Assembly: GCA_041753075.1 (NCBI GenBank)
Contig: JBGSVE010000090.1
Coordinates: forward strand, 82,328-146,327
Length of the DNA stretch: 64,000 bases
Source of the DNA: UBA6163 sp041753075
GTDB taxonomy: Bacteria; Planctomycetota; Planctomycetia; Pirellulales; Pirellulaceae
Direction: 5' to 3'
In this document: positions 1-8,087 of the stretch, piece after piece
How the letters are laid out: every line of letters begins with the position of its first letter
Position numbering within the stretch: position 1 is the stretch's first letter
Notes under the pieces: model-generated
Told to the model about the DNA's origin: nothing
The model's input: only the letters and a program-made list of their open reading frames with translations
Databases searched by the model: none
Program-made: the position numbers and the translations under genes

Positions 1-34
1 GATGTGAGCTGAGAAGTAGAAAAGAGCCCGGCGC

Positions 35-760
35 TTAGGTGCCGCGGCGGTTGCCGTACCAACGAAGCTGCAGGCGATCGCAGAATTGATATCCGGCCTG
101 AGCAACCATTGGGCGAAGCCAATTGGCTCGCTCATCAATGTCGCAAACCGACAGCCCCTGGGGCATGATCCAAACATGATTCACCGGCACGCCAAGTTGC
201 TCCACGGCCGCTACGCAACGATCGAAATCGGCGATCTCATTGACAACAAACTTGATCTGATATTCGATCGCGGAATCAATTAGCTTTTCGATGACGGCCG
301 GTCGCCAGCGTGTCGCGTCGTGTCGCAGCGACCACTTGCTGGAATCCGAAGTTCGCGGTCCGCTGCCATCGAGCTTTGGACTGATCGACATTAAATCCGC
401 GACCAACGGACGGTGGATGGTGCCAGCAGTCTCAATCGTGACATGCAATCCGGCGGTTCGCAGTTGGCGGACTAAGCTAACGCTCGCCGCCGGCAACAAC
501 GGCTCGCCGCCGGTCAAAACGACATGTCCACATTTTGCCGCGACCGCCGATTGGACCAGCGAGGCGACTGAATTAAACCCTCCCTCGGGTGCCCACGACG
601 CATACGGCGTATCACAAAACCAGCAACGCAAATTGCACCCGGAGGTCCGGATAAAAAAGCTTTCGGTACCGGCGAGCCTGCCCTCGCCCTGCCGGCTTGC
701 AAAGGTTTCCGCGATTCGTAGCACTTCGCCCCGGTTGGGAATCTCTGCGGCAGCGCGCAT
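35..760 (-). CDS. queE: 7-carboxy-7-deazaguanine synthase (radical SAM)
   Basis: QueE converts 6-carboxy-tetrahydropterin to 7-carboxy-7-deazaguanine in the cytosol, the committed ring contraction of queuosine/7-deazaguanine synthesis. The 241-residue protein has the radical-SAM cluster motif CNLRCWFC (Cys42, Cys46, Cys49, a CX3CX2C spacing). An early ETFASRQGEG segment is followed by TGGEPLL in the SAM-binding region, and a WIMPQG segment lies near the end. The ATG at 760 is chosen because an upstream start at 889 would overlap divergent queF and add residues unrelated to the family. Divergent queF 61 bp away supports the assignment. A perfect palindrome abuts the start codon. Confidence 0.93.
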   Translation of the reverse strand: MRAAAEIPNRGEVLRIAETFASRQGEGRLAGTESFFIRTSGCNLRCWFCDTPYASWAPEGGFNSVASLVQSAVAAKCGHVVLTGGEPLLPAASVSLVRQLRTAGLHVTIETAGTIHRPLVADLMSISPKLDGSGPRTSDSSKWSLRHDATRWRPAVIEKLIDSAIEYQIKFVVNEIADFDRCVAAVEQLGVPVNHVWIMPQGLSVCDIDERANWLRPMVAQAGYQFCDRLQLRWYGNRRGT

Positions 761-777
761 AATCACCGCCGGTGATT
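761..777. promoter_or_regulatory. 17-bp perfect palindrome between queE and queF
   Basis: AATCACCG-C-CGGTGATT is an exact inverted repeat with one central base. It touches the queE start codon and lies 45 bp before the queF start, in the only noncoding stretch between the divergent genes. A repressor operator or a hairpin covering the queE ribosome binding region would both fit. Function is inferred only from position and symmetry. Confidence 0.45.
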
Positions 778-821
778 CCTGCTGCTGTGAATCCGAACAA
801 GATAGAAACTGAGAATTCAAC

Positions 822-1184
822 GTGAGTGACCCATTTCGCGACCTACTGGAGGTGTTCGACAACCCCAGTCCAGATCGCAACTTTACCATCGAGCATCATT
901 GCCCCGAGTTTACTTCGGTTTGTCCGAAAACGGGACAGCCCGATTATGGAACAATTGTTTTTACCTACATTCCCGACGCCGTTTGCGTCGAGCTGAAAAG
1001 CCTCAAAATGTACCTGCAGGCGTTCCGCAACGAAGGCATCTTTTATGAAGCCGTCACCAACCGGATCATGGACGACTTCTTGGCCGTCGTCAAACCACGT
1101 CGCGTAAAAGTGGAAAGTCGCTGGACTCCCCGCGGCGGCTTGAACAGCAACATCATCGTGAGCTACCCCGAAACAAACCAATGA
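822..1184 (+). CDS. queF: NADPH-dependent 7-cyano-7-deazaguanine reductase, QueF type I
   Basis: QueF reduces preQ0 nitrile to the preQ1 amine, a nitrile reduction in queuosine synthesis, on a tunnelling fold. The 120-residue product is the short, single-domain type. It carries the family signature VELKSLKMYLQAFRNE and a cysteine (Cys34, in TSVCPKTGQPDYG) at the position that forms the thioimide with preQ0. The start is GTG. The gene is divergent from queE. Its stop overlaps the ATG of the next gene in an ATGA arrangement, suggesting translational coupling. Confidence 0.95.
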   Translation: MSDPFRDLLEVFDNPSPDRNFTIEHHCPEFTSVCPKTGQPDYGTIVFTYIPDAVCVELKSLKMYLQAFRNEGIFYEAVTNRIMDDFLAVVKPRRVKVESRWTPRGGLNSNIIVSYPETNQ

Positions 1185-2194
1185 CCCATCCTATTTTGCT
1201 CAGCGGCTTCTCGGATGAAGCGGCCAATGAAAAACTTGCTCTACAGCAATATGTTGCCTTTGCCGCACTTGGCTTCCGCTACCATTCGTTGCGGTTTATC
1301 GATGCTGGCGAGGGGATCAAGAATGTGATGCTGTTGTCGGATGGCGAAATCGAGCGGTTAAAAAAAATGCAAGCCGATTATGGGCTTTCGGTCAGCAGCA
1401 TCGGTTCGCCGATCGGCAAAGTTAAGTTGCGCGACGAAGACGATGGCACAACGAACCGGTTTGTGCCGTTTGAAAAATACCTTCGCGAAGACGTGACTCG
1501 CGCTTGCGAGATGGCCGTGGCGTTTGGATCAAAATTAATTCGCGGCTTTGCTTTTTATCATCCCAAGGGTTCGTCGCCCGAGTCACACCTGGGCCAGGCC
1601 GCCGATCAGCTTGGTCAAATTGCTGAGCTTTGCGATCGCCATGGTTTGACCTTCGGACTTGAAGTCGAAGCAAACTTAGTAGGGCAGACTGGTGAATTGT
1701 TGGCGGACATCCACCGGCGTGTCAATCATCCGGCAATGGTCACGATCTTTGATGGCGCGAATATTGTCACGCAGGGATTCACCGCCGACGAAACCTACGC
1801 GCAATACTTGGCGATGAAGCCGAGCTTGGGTTGGATTCACATCAAGGATTATCACGATCCGAATCCACGTGGTCGTATCCAACACGTCGACGAGGGATCC
1901 CTTTCGTATTTCGTGCCGGCGGACCAAGGCGATACGGGCCACGAAGCGATTCTGCGAGATTTTGCCGACTACCTGCCCGATGTCCAATCGCGGATGACGG
2001 CGCGCGGCGTTGCTGGTGTGTTCTTTGACCTCGAACCCCACGTCAAAGGCGGCGGCCAATTTGGTGGCTTCAGCGGGCCGGATGGTTTCGGAGTGGCCAC
2101 ACGTGGACTATGCCGATTGCTCGATTATGTCGGCATCGGTTACCAATTGCGATCCTATGCCGACCTCAAGAATCAAGGATCGTCGGGTCATTAA
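1181..2194 (+). CDS. Sugar phosphate isomerase/epimerase-like TIM-barrel protein
   Basis: The 337-residue protein resembles the xylose-isomerase-like TIM-barrel superfamily. Hallmarks include FGLEVEAN, TIFDGANI and GWIHIKDYHDP, where acidic and histidine residues would form the metal site. A C-terminal FFDLEPHVKGGG segment follows. There is no signal peptide, so it is probably cytosolic. It starts inside the queF stop codon (ATGA overlap) and is probably in the queF transcript, although no role in queuosine synthesis is known for this superfamily. Its stop overlaps the argF stop by 4 bp on the opposite strand. The substrate cannot be told from the sequence. Confidence 0.85.
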   Translation: MTHPILLSGFSDEAANEKLALQQYVAFAALGFRYHSLRFIDAGEGIKNVMLLSDGEIERLKKMQADYGLSVSSIGSPIGKVKLRDEDDGTTNRFVPFEKYLREDVTRACEMAVAFGSKLIRGFAFYHPKGSSPESHLGQAADQLGQIAELCDRHGLTFGLEVEANLVGQTGELLADIHRRVNHPAMVTIFDGANIVTQGFTADETYAQYLAMKPSLGWIHIKDYHDPNPRGRIQHVDEGSLSYFVPADQGDTGHEAILRDFADYLPDVQSRMTARGVAGVFFDLEPHVKGGGQFGGFSGPDGFGVATRGLCRLLDYVGIGYQLRSYADLKNQGSSGH

Positions 2195-3150
2195 CCGGCG
2201 GGGAATTTGTTTGCTGTCTCCACATTTTCATCGACCCAGCAGCGATTGAGCAGCCAGACCAGCAATCCCTTTTGTGCGTGCATGCGGTTGCCCGCTTGGG
2301 CGATGACATCGCTTTGTGGCCCGTCGATCACTGCGTCGGTTATTTCTTGGCCGCGAACGGCTGGTAAGCAATGCAGCACGCGAGCATGACGCGGTGCCGT
2401 TTTCATCAGCGCTTCATCAATTCGGTAGTCGCAAAAAATTTGCTTACGTTGAATCTTTTCGGCTTCCTGGCCCATGCTGATCCAGACGTCGGTGTAGATC
2501 GCGTCGGCATCGACAACGGCTTCGTGCGGATCGCGGGTACGACCAAATTTTGCTTGGGGATAGGCTTTGAGAATTCGCGTCAACCAGGCTTCGTCGATCT
2601 CATAGTCATCGGGGCAAGCGAGCGTGAATTTCATGTCGAGCATCGCACAGACCAGCGCCAGCGATCGCGCTACGTTGTTGCCATCACCGACAAAGACAAG
2701 ATGCTTGCCGGCCAGCGGCCCGAGTGATTCTTTGATAGTCATCACATCGGCCAACGCTTGGCAAGGATGGCTCAAGTCGGTCAGCCCATTGATTACCGGC
2801 GCGACATCGAACGATGCCATTTGTTCAATCTTGTCGTGGCTCTTTGCGCGACAGACGATGCAGTCAACGTATTCACCAAGCACGCGGACAAAATCGGCCA
2901 ACGATTCACGCGTACCCCAGCCGACATCTTCGCCAAGGAACAAACTGGTTCCACCCAATTGCGCCATGCCGGATTCAAAACTAACTCGCGTCCGCAGGCT
3001 CGGTTTCTCGAACAACATGGCCAGCACCAGTCGCTGCAGCACGGGCGGACGATCATGTTTGGCGAGCCGCTGCTTCAGGTGCGCGGCGGTCGCCAGGATC
3101 CCGTGTAGATCACTTGGCGTTAAATCAAAAAGTGTGCGTACGTGTTGCAT
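2191..3150 (-). CDS. argF: Ornithine carbamoyltransferase
   Basis: The enzyme makes citrulline from ornithine and carbamoyl phosphate in arginine synthesis. At 319 residues it has normal length. The carbamoyl-phosphate loop reads SLRTRVSFE in place of the usual STRTR-type motif. HPCQALAD is present for carbamoyl phosphate binding. The HCLPA motif with the catalytic cysteine occurs near the C-terminus, followed by an R-rich NRMHAQKGLL helix typical of the family. It starts 16 bp after the stop of the ArgD-like gene, so the two form one operon. Confidence 0.95.
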   Translation of the reverse strand: MQHVRTLFDLTPSDLHGILATAAHLKQRLAKHDRPPVLQRLVLAMLFEKPSLRTRVSFESGMAQLGGTSLFLGEDVGWGTRESLADFVRVLGEYVDCIVCRAKSHDKIEQMASFDVAPVINGLTDLSHPCQALADVMTIKESLGPLAGKHLVFVGDGNNVARSLALVCAMLDMKFTLACPDDYEIDEAWLTRILKAYPQAKFGRTRDPHEAVVDADAIYTDVWISMGQEAEKIQRKQIFCDYRIDEALMKTAPRHARVLHCLPAVRGQEITDAVIDGPQSDVIAQAGNRMHAQKGLLVWLLNRCWVDENVETANKFPAG

Positions 3151-3166
3151 GAGTTCACGCGAGGCA

Positions 3167-4240
3167 TTAATTCAAAGTAGTTTGCAGTTCGAGCGATTCA
3201 AGCGTGCCACGCAGCGGCCCGATCAACTCCAACAACTCGTCACCGGTTACATTAGTCGGCGGGCAAAGCAGAATAGTGGTTTCGTCCGTCGCCAACACGT
3301 TTATGCCAAATTTTTTCGCCTCGGCAACGACATCGCTTGCCGGTAAATCGAAATGGATGGTCGTCCACAACCCAACTTGCACGTAGGCGCGGACAAAGTC
3401 GAAACCCGCCACAAGTTCGTCAAGCATCGCTGCCCAAATGTCGGCGGTTTGGTTCACCTGTGACAAAATGTTTTGCCGCTCAATCGCCTGGGCCGTCGAG
3501 AGCACTCGTTGGCGAAGCAGTTGTAAATGACCAGCCATCGAGTTGGTTGCATTCGATCGATCCAGCTCACCGGCGCGTTCGGCAACCCGCGGACCGCAGC
3601 CAACGATTCCGCCGGGCAGGCCAGCGGTCCAGCCCGCCGATGCCGTCACCAAATCCGGGGTCAGGTCGCTGCGCTGATGAAGAAACCAGTGGCCGCTGAT
3701 GCCAGGTGGAATTCGCGTCTCGTCAATCATCAACAGTAGGTCGCGTTGGTGACACAGCGCCGCGACCGCTGCCAAATATTCGGTCTCAAACGGCACGCCG
3801 CCGGCATTCCAATCGACGGGCGACAAGCAGATTGCCGCGCTCGATGCGTCGATCATTTTGGTTAGCGCCGCGATGTCGCCCGGTCGCACGTGGCGAAATC
3901 CGGCAGCGACGGGACCATCGAATGATTGCGATTCGGGCCGTCCGCTTGCCGATCGCAATAAATGAGTTTCGCCATGTTGGCTGCCGAGCAACGTGATCAC
4001 TCGGTAGCGATCACCGCCAAATTGTGCGCGGGCCAGCCTCAGGGCCAGTTCGTTAGCGTCGTCGGCGGACATGGTTAACCAGCTTCGATTCACGCCCATC
4101 TTAGCGTCAATCTGGCTAATCGATTCATCGCCAACAAACGTCGTCGGCGATTCGAGCGATCCCAAACAAGATAACAGCCCGGCAACGAGATCAATCATCG
4201 GCTGGTCATCAGATGTGTTTCGCTGGTTCGTGTTTTTCAT
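3167..4240 (-). CDS. ArgD-like class III aminotransferase homologue lacking the PLP lysine
   Basis: The 357-residue protein aligns with acetylornithine aminotransferases over the large domain. SADDANELALRLAR stands for SGTEANE..., SQHGETH for FHGRT, and MIDETRIPPG for the FDEVQxGxGR strand, keeping the PLP-pyridine Asp (about residue 173). The stretch PDLVTASAGWTAGLP aligns without gaps to PDILTxAKALGGGFP and puts alanine (about residue 202) where the Schiff-base lysine belongs. The N-terminal segment is shorter than in ArgD, and the GSTYGGNPL region is not recognisable. The ATG at 4240 is preferred over 4300 because AAAGGA precedes it. It sits directly upstream of argF, as argD often does. 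It could be a non-catalytic or regulatory homologue or a decaying gene; the frame is fully open. Confidence 0.8.
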   Translation of the reverse strand: MKNTNQRNTSDDQPMIDLVAGLLSCLGSLESPTTFVGDESISQIDAKMGVNRSWLTMSADDANELALRLARAQFGGDRYRVITLLGSQHGETHLLRSASGRPESQSFDGPVAAGFRHVRPGDIAALTKMIDASSAAICLSPVDWNAGGVPFETEYLAAVAALCHQRDLLLMIDETRIPPGISGHWFLHQRSDLTPDLVTASAGWTAGLPGGIVGCGPRVAERAGELDRSNATNSMAGHLQLLRQRVLSTAQAIERQNILSQVNQTADIWAAMLDELVAGFDFVRAYVQVGLWTTIHFDLPASDVVAEAKKFGINVLATDETTILLCPPTNVTGDELLELIGPLRGTLESLELQTTLN

Positions 4241-4396
4241 CGATATTTTCCTTTGGGAGCGCAAGATTATGATGGAATTCGTTATCGCCGTACACCGCAT
4301 TACCTCACAACCATTCTGCTAAGGTGATCGGGTTGGTTTACAATGCAGATTCGTTCACTCGTCCATGGCCCACTCTACCGCGAGCTAAAGCCCAAC

Positions 4397-5992
4397 ATGA
4401 TTTCCCGATCACGCTATCGAATCGTTTTATGGTCTCTCGCCGCGTTGTCGATTGCGATGGTCTCGCGTGGCGCGGCCGCTGACGACGCACCGCCACCGAA
4501 TATCTTGTTCGCGATTGCCGACGATTGGGGCTTTGGCCACGCCAGCGCCTATGGTTCCAAGTGGGTTGAGACGCCATCGTTTGACCAAGTCGCACGCGAA
4601 GGGTTGTTGTTCAATCGGGCGTATACTCCCAATGCAAAGTGTGCTCCGTCGCGGGCGTCGATTTTGACCGGGCGTAACTCGTGGCAATTGAAGGAAGCGG
4701 CCAACCATCTCTGCTACTTCCCGATTGAATTCAAAGGCTGGCCTGAGGCGTTGAATGAGGCCGGTTGGCACGTCGGCCACACGGCCAAGGGTTGGGGACC
4801 GGGCGTCGCCAACGATGCCGACGACCAGCCGCGTCTGATGACCGGCAAGGCTTATGATCGACGTAAAGCCGAACCGCCGGCTAGCCAAATCAATCGCATT
4901 GACTACGCAAGTAACTTTGACGATTTTCTGGCGGCTCGGCCCGAGGATCAACCCTGGTGCTTCTGGTACGGTGCAACGGAACCCCATCGCGGCTACGAAT
5001 TCGGATCGGGTGTCAGCAAGGCCGGCAAACAGCTCAGCGACATTGAGCATGTGCCGGCGTATTGGCCCGATAACGAAATCGTTCGCAACGACATGCTCGA
5101 TTACGCATTTGAAATTGAGCATTTCGATCATCACCTCGGGCGAATGCTGGAATCACTTCGCACTCGCGGTCTGCTTGAAAACACAATCGTTATCGTCACG
5201 TCGGACCACGGCATGCCGTTCCCGCGCGGCAAGGGCGGTGCTTACGACGCGTCGAACCACGTGCCGTTGGCGGTGTGCTGGAAAAATGGTATCGCTTCGC
5301 CGGGCCGCAAGATCGATGACTTGATCAGCTTCGTCGATCTGGCTCCGACGCTGATCGAAGTCGCCGGTTTGCAGTGGTCCGAAACCGGCATGGCACCATC
5401 GCCCGGCCATAGCCTCACCGAGATCTTCGCTTCCGAGAAATCGGGCATTGTTAACCCCGAGCGGAATCATGTGCTCATTGGCATGGAACGCCACGACATC
5501 GGACGACCACAGGATGTCGGTTATCCGATTCGCGGCATCGTCACCCACGATACGCTCTATCTGCATAACTACGAACCGGATCGTTGGCCGGCGTGCAATC
5601 CCGAAACCGGTTATCTGAATTGTGATGCCGGGGCAACGAAAACCGTGATCCTGCAAGATCGGCGCACCGCGGGCAGCGATCCGCATTGGGATCTTTGCTT
5701 CGGCAAGCGACCGGCCGACGAGTTGTATGATTTGGATGATGACAAAGACTGCATCCAAAATTTGGCCGCGAGCGATTCATCCGCCGAGCGTGTGAAACAG
5801 ATTCGCGAGCGAATGGAGTCCGAACTGCGCACCCAAGCCGACCCACGGATGTTTGGTAACGGCAAGGTTTTTGACAAGTATCCGCACGCGTCGAGCGCGA
5901 ACGTCGGGTTTTACGAACGATTCATGCGTGGTGACAAGGTCAAGGCTGGCTGGGTAAACGAGTCTGATTTCGAGCCGATCCCGTTGGACTAA
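4397..5992 (+). CDS. Secreted sulfatase, heparan N-sulfatase-like
   Basis: The 531-residue protein belongs to the alkaline-phosphatase-like sulfatase family, which hydrolyses sulfate esters or sulfamates on glycans. A signal peptide (residues about 4-28, ending near GAAADD) points to the periplasm or outside. The metal-binding ADDW follows at once. The formylglycine signature CAPSRASILTG has its Cys at about residue 82, and a SDHGMPFPRGKGG segment gives the second metal/sulfate-binding part. The ATG at 4397 gives a clean signal peptide, whereas the one at 4343 adds 18 unrelated residues. Its substrate is unknown. No maturation enzyme gene is in the window. It stands alone between oppositely oriented arg genes and an unrelated gene. 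Confidence 0.93.
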   Translation: MISRSRYRIVLWSLAALSIAMVSRGAAADDAPPPNILFAIADDWGFGHASAYGSKWVETPSFDQVAREGLLFNRAYTPNAKCAPSRASILTGRNSWQLKEAANHLCYFPIEFKGWPEALNEAGWHVGHTAKGWGPGVANDADDQPRLMTGKAYDRRKAEPPASQINRIDYASNFDDFLAARPEDQPWCFWYGATEPHRGYEFGSGVSKAGKQLSDIEHVPAYWPDNEIVRNDMLDYAFEIEHFDHHLGRMLESLRTRGLLENTIVIVTSDHGMPFPRGKGGAYDASNHVPLAVCWKNGIASPGRKIDDLISFVDLAPTLIEVAGLQWSETGMAPSPGHSLTEIFASEKSGIVNPERNHVLIGMERHDIGRPQDVGYPIRGIVTHDTLYLHNYEPDRWPACNPETGYLNCDAGATKTVILQDRRTAGSDPHWDLCFGKRPADELYDLDDDKDCIQNLAASDSSAERVKQIRERMESELRTQADPRMFGNGKVFDKYPHASSANVGFYERFMRGDKVKAGWVNESDFEPIPLD

Positions 5993-6124
5993 TCGCTATT
6001 TACCCGAGCTTACCAAAGTCGTACCATTCGCGTTGACCCTGATTTTTTAACCGGATCGTGGTGGCTGGGGCCCGTAGCAGAAAACGGTTTCTTCGCCGCG
6101 ATGGATTGTGACAAGGACGGAGCA

Positions 6125-7987
6125 ATGGGCGCAGTTCCCGTGCTGCTTGCATTGGCCGCAGTTGGCGTTGACTATGGTTGGCAACCCGACGGCACGGCTT
6201 CCGCACGCGGCGATAATATCGAATACATTGTTCAAATTTCACCTGAACAATTGCAACAAATCCGCTCCCTTGGCGAGATTACCAGCGCGATTGATCCGGC
6301 GGTGCAAGGCCGCGTGTCGCGAATTGTCGTTCGTGTCGGCAGCGGTCCATTGCCGCGAATCGCCGGTCGCGTTGCAGCGAACCAAACGGCACAATTGTCG
6401 CCGCTGCCATCTGTGTCGCGCGACGAGGATGTCGTGCCGATTCCGGAAATTTCCACTGCGTTGGCCGCGCGAGCGACGCCCGCCAATGCGCTGCGCGAAA
6501 CGGCGGACCGCGTACGCAGCGCCGAGGTCATGAAGCCCGATCCCCAGGGCGGCTTTCAGATGCCTGACAGCTTGAAAACCGATGCCCAGTCGGCGCTGGA
6601 CCAAGTTCGCAGCCGCGCTAATGACGCTCTGAATCAAGTCGATGCCAACGCACGATCGGCGATCGAAGCACCCATCAACACATTGAACCAGGCCGCCAGC
6701 GACGTTTCGCGTCGTGCAACTTCGACGCTTCAAAGTGGTTTTGATTCCTTAACCAATCCGGCCGCGTCCGCTGGTGGAAATCAACCGTTTGCGAACCCTG
6801 CGGCAGCGGATCCACGAGTTTCGACAGACCCGGTTGGTGGCAGTAGCTTCGGTTCGCGCGGATTCCCAAACTCGACCGCCGCTAATTCGTCGTTGACCAG
6901 TCCGCCGCTGAGCAACGCGGCGAGCCAGGGGCCCTCAACCGCACCGATCGATCCTAATGCGAGAGCGGCGGCTTGGCCTGGTTTTACTGGCCCCACACAA
7001 CCAAGCGATCCGAGAGCATTAGCGAATCCGTACGGCGGTACCAGCGCTACCGGCAACGCCAATCCAGCAAGCGAAGCCACGATCCCGCCCAGCCCGTATG
7101 CGCGAACGACGGTTGATCCCTACGCCAACCCTGCGTCCACGCGCGGCGCGACGGACCCGACCGATCCCAACTGGACCGGCTACGGAACGGGTGGAAACTT
7201 TGGCGCTGCGCCTAGCGGATTAAACTTTCCGCGCAGCCAAGTTGACAACGCAAGCCAGGCCGCAACCACAGCAAGCGGCAATGTCTCGGCGCAACCACCT
7301 TACAACCCAAATGCCGCAGCGAATCTGGGTCCGTATGCGAACGCCCAGCCTGGTTACTTAAACTCAGCCGGTCAACAGGTTGATCGTAACGGATATCCTC
7401 TGATTTCTCGTTGGAACGATCCGACGATCGACTCACGTGTGGCAAATAATCCGGCCTACACACCACCCAGTTTTGGTAACAGCGGCGACGCGAATACGCC
7501 GAATACCTACCTTCAGCCAGGCACCACGTCGGGCAACACGTCACTAACCGCTCAACAACAATGGACTCTGGCTCAGCAAGAAAAGTTGCAATGGGAACGT
7601 GATCAATATGCCCAGGAGTTGGAAAAGCAGCGTCTGGCGAATCAACAACTCGCTGATCGACAGCTTGCCCAACAACGCGCCCAGGCAACGCGATTCCCAG
7701 CGGGTAATTCAGCCTCGCTGGTCAACTACGACGAAGAGGCGCTCAGTCCCAGCGACGCCAACTATGTGGCCACCTCGCGCGCGGCGACCGAAGCTCGCGA
7801 ACGCGCCGCTGCGGCAGCAGTCAACAAGCCGCGTGTCGCCGCCCAACCGTTCTTCAACTTTGTGCTCTTGATCTCATTGGTAGGAAACGCCTACTTGATC
7901 TTTGAGACAAATAATTTGCGACGAAAATTTCGCAACATGATTAGCAGCATGCGGTCCTCGAAGGTGTCCGCGCAGGCGGCGATCTAG
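6125..7987 (+). CDS. Low-complexity Ala/Pro/Asn-rich protein with C-terminal membrane anchor
   Basis: I do not recognise a catalytic domain. The 620-residue product begins with GVDYGWQPDG...EYIVQISPEQLQQIRSLGEI, an N-terminal pattern I recall from other planctomycete proteins. Residues about 100-460 are low-complexity and rich in Ala, Pro, Asn, Ser and Thr. A charged Gln-rich coiled-coil-like stretch follows (QQEKLQWERDQYAQELEKQR). One hydrophobic helix (FFNFVLLISLVGNAYLIF) and a basic tail lie near the C-terminus. This suggests a tail-anchored envelope protein. The ATG at 6125 is chosen because AAGGA stands 7 nt before it; an in-frame ATG at 6101 lacks this. A REP-like palindrome lies after the stop. 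Confidence 0.75.
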   Translation: MGAVPVLLALAAVGVDYGWQPDGTASARGDNIEYIVQISPEQLQQIRSLGEITSAIDPAVQGRVSRIVVRVGSGPLPRIAGRVAANQTAQLSPLPSVSRDEDVVPIPEISTALAARATPANALRETADRVRSAEVMKPDPQGGFQMPDSLKTDAQSALDQVRSRANDALNQVDANARSAIEAPINTLNQAASDVSRRATSTLQSGFDSLTNPAASAGGNQPFANPAAADPRVSTDPVGGSSFGSRGFPNSTAANSSLTSPPLSNAASQGPSTAPIDPNARAAAWPGFTGPTQPSDPRALANPYGGTSATGNANPASEATIPPSPYARTTVDPYANPASTRGATDPTDPNWTGYGTGGNFGAAPSGLNFPRSQVDNASQAATTASGNVSAQPPYNPNAAANLGPYANAQPGYLNSAGQQVDRNGYPLISRWNDPTIDSRVANNPAYTPPSFGNSGDANTPNTYLQPGTTSGNTSLTAQQQWTLAQQEKLQWERDQYAQELEKQRLANQQLADRQLAQQRAQATRFPAGNSASLVNYDEEALSPSDANYVATSRAATEARERAAAAAVNKPRVAAQPFFNFVLLISLVGNAYLIFETNNLRRKFRNMISSMRSSKVSAQAAI

Positions 7988-8000
7988 TGATCAATTTGGG

Positions 8001-8067
8001 ATCAGCCGTAGTGCGTTAGCACGCGGTTAACATCGCGGGAACCGCTCGCTATCGCGCTGCGGCTGAT
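8001..8067. repeat. REP-like long imperfect palindrome
   Basis: The outer arms ATCAGCCG (8001-8008) and CGGCTGAT (8060-8067) are perfect complements. The inner parts continue as an imperfect inverted copy, AGTGCGTTAGCACGCGGTT against AGCGCGATAGCGAGCGGTT (15 of 19 the same). The element fills the gap between the low-complexity protein and the TPR gene. It could act as a transcript-end hairpin. It has the look of a dispersed intergenic repeat, but no second copy of this exact type was found in the window. Confidence 0.7.
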
Positions 8068-8087
8068 TGATTCAAGTAGCACTCGAT

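Noticed and set aside
778..821. preQ1 riboswitch before queF
   Set aside because: The gap is short and holds only part of a simple palindrome region; no pseudoknot-like layout with an A-rich tail was seen.
6047..6235. Minus-strand frame with a CGQCKQHGNCAHC cysteine cluster
   Set aside because: It is the reverse of the start of the low-complexity protein and the gap before it; there is no homologue I know and the plus frame has a good ribosome site.
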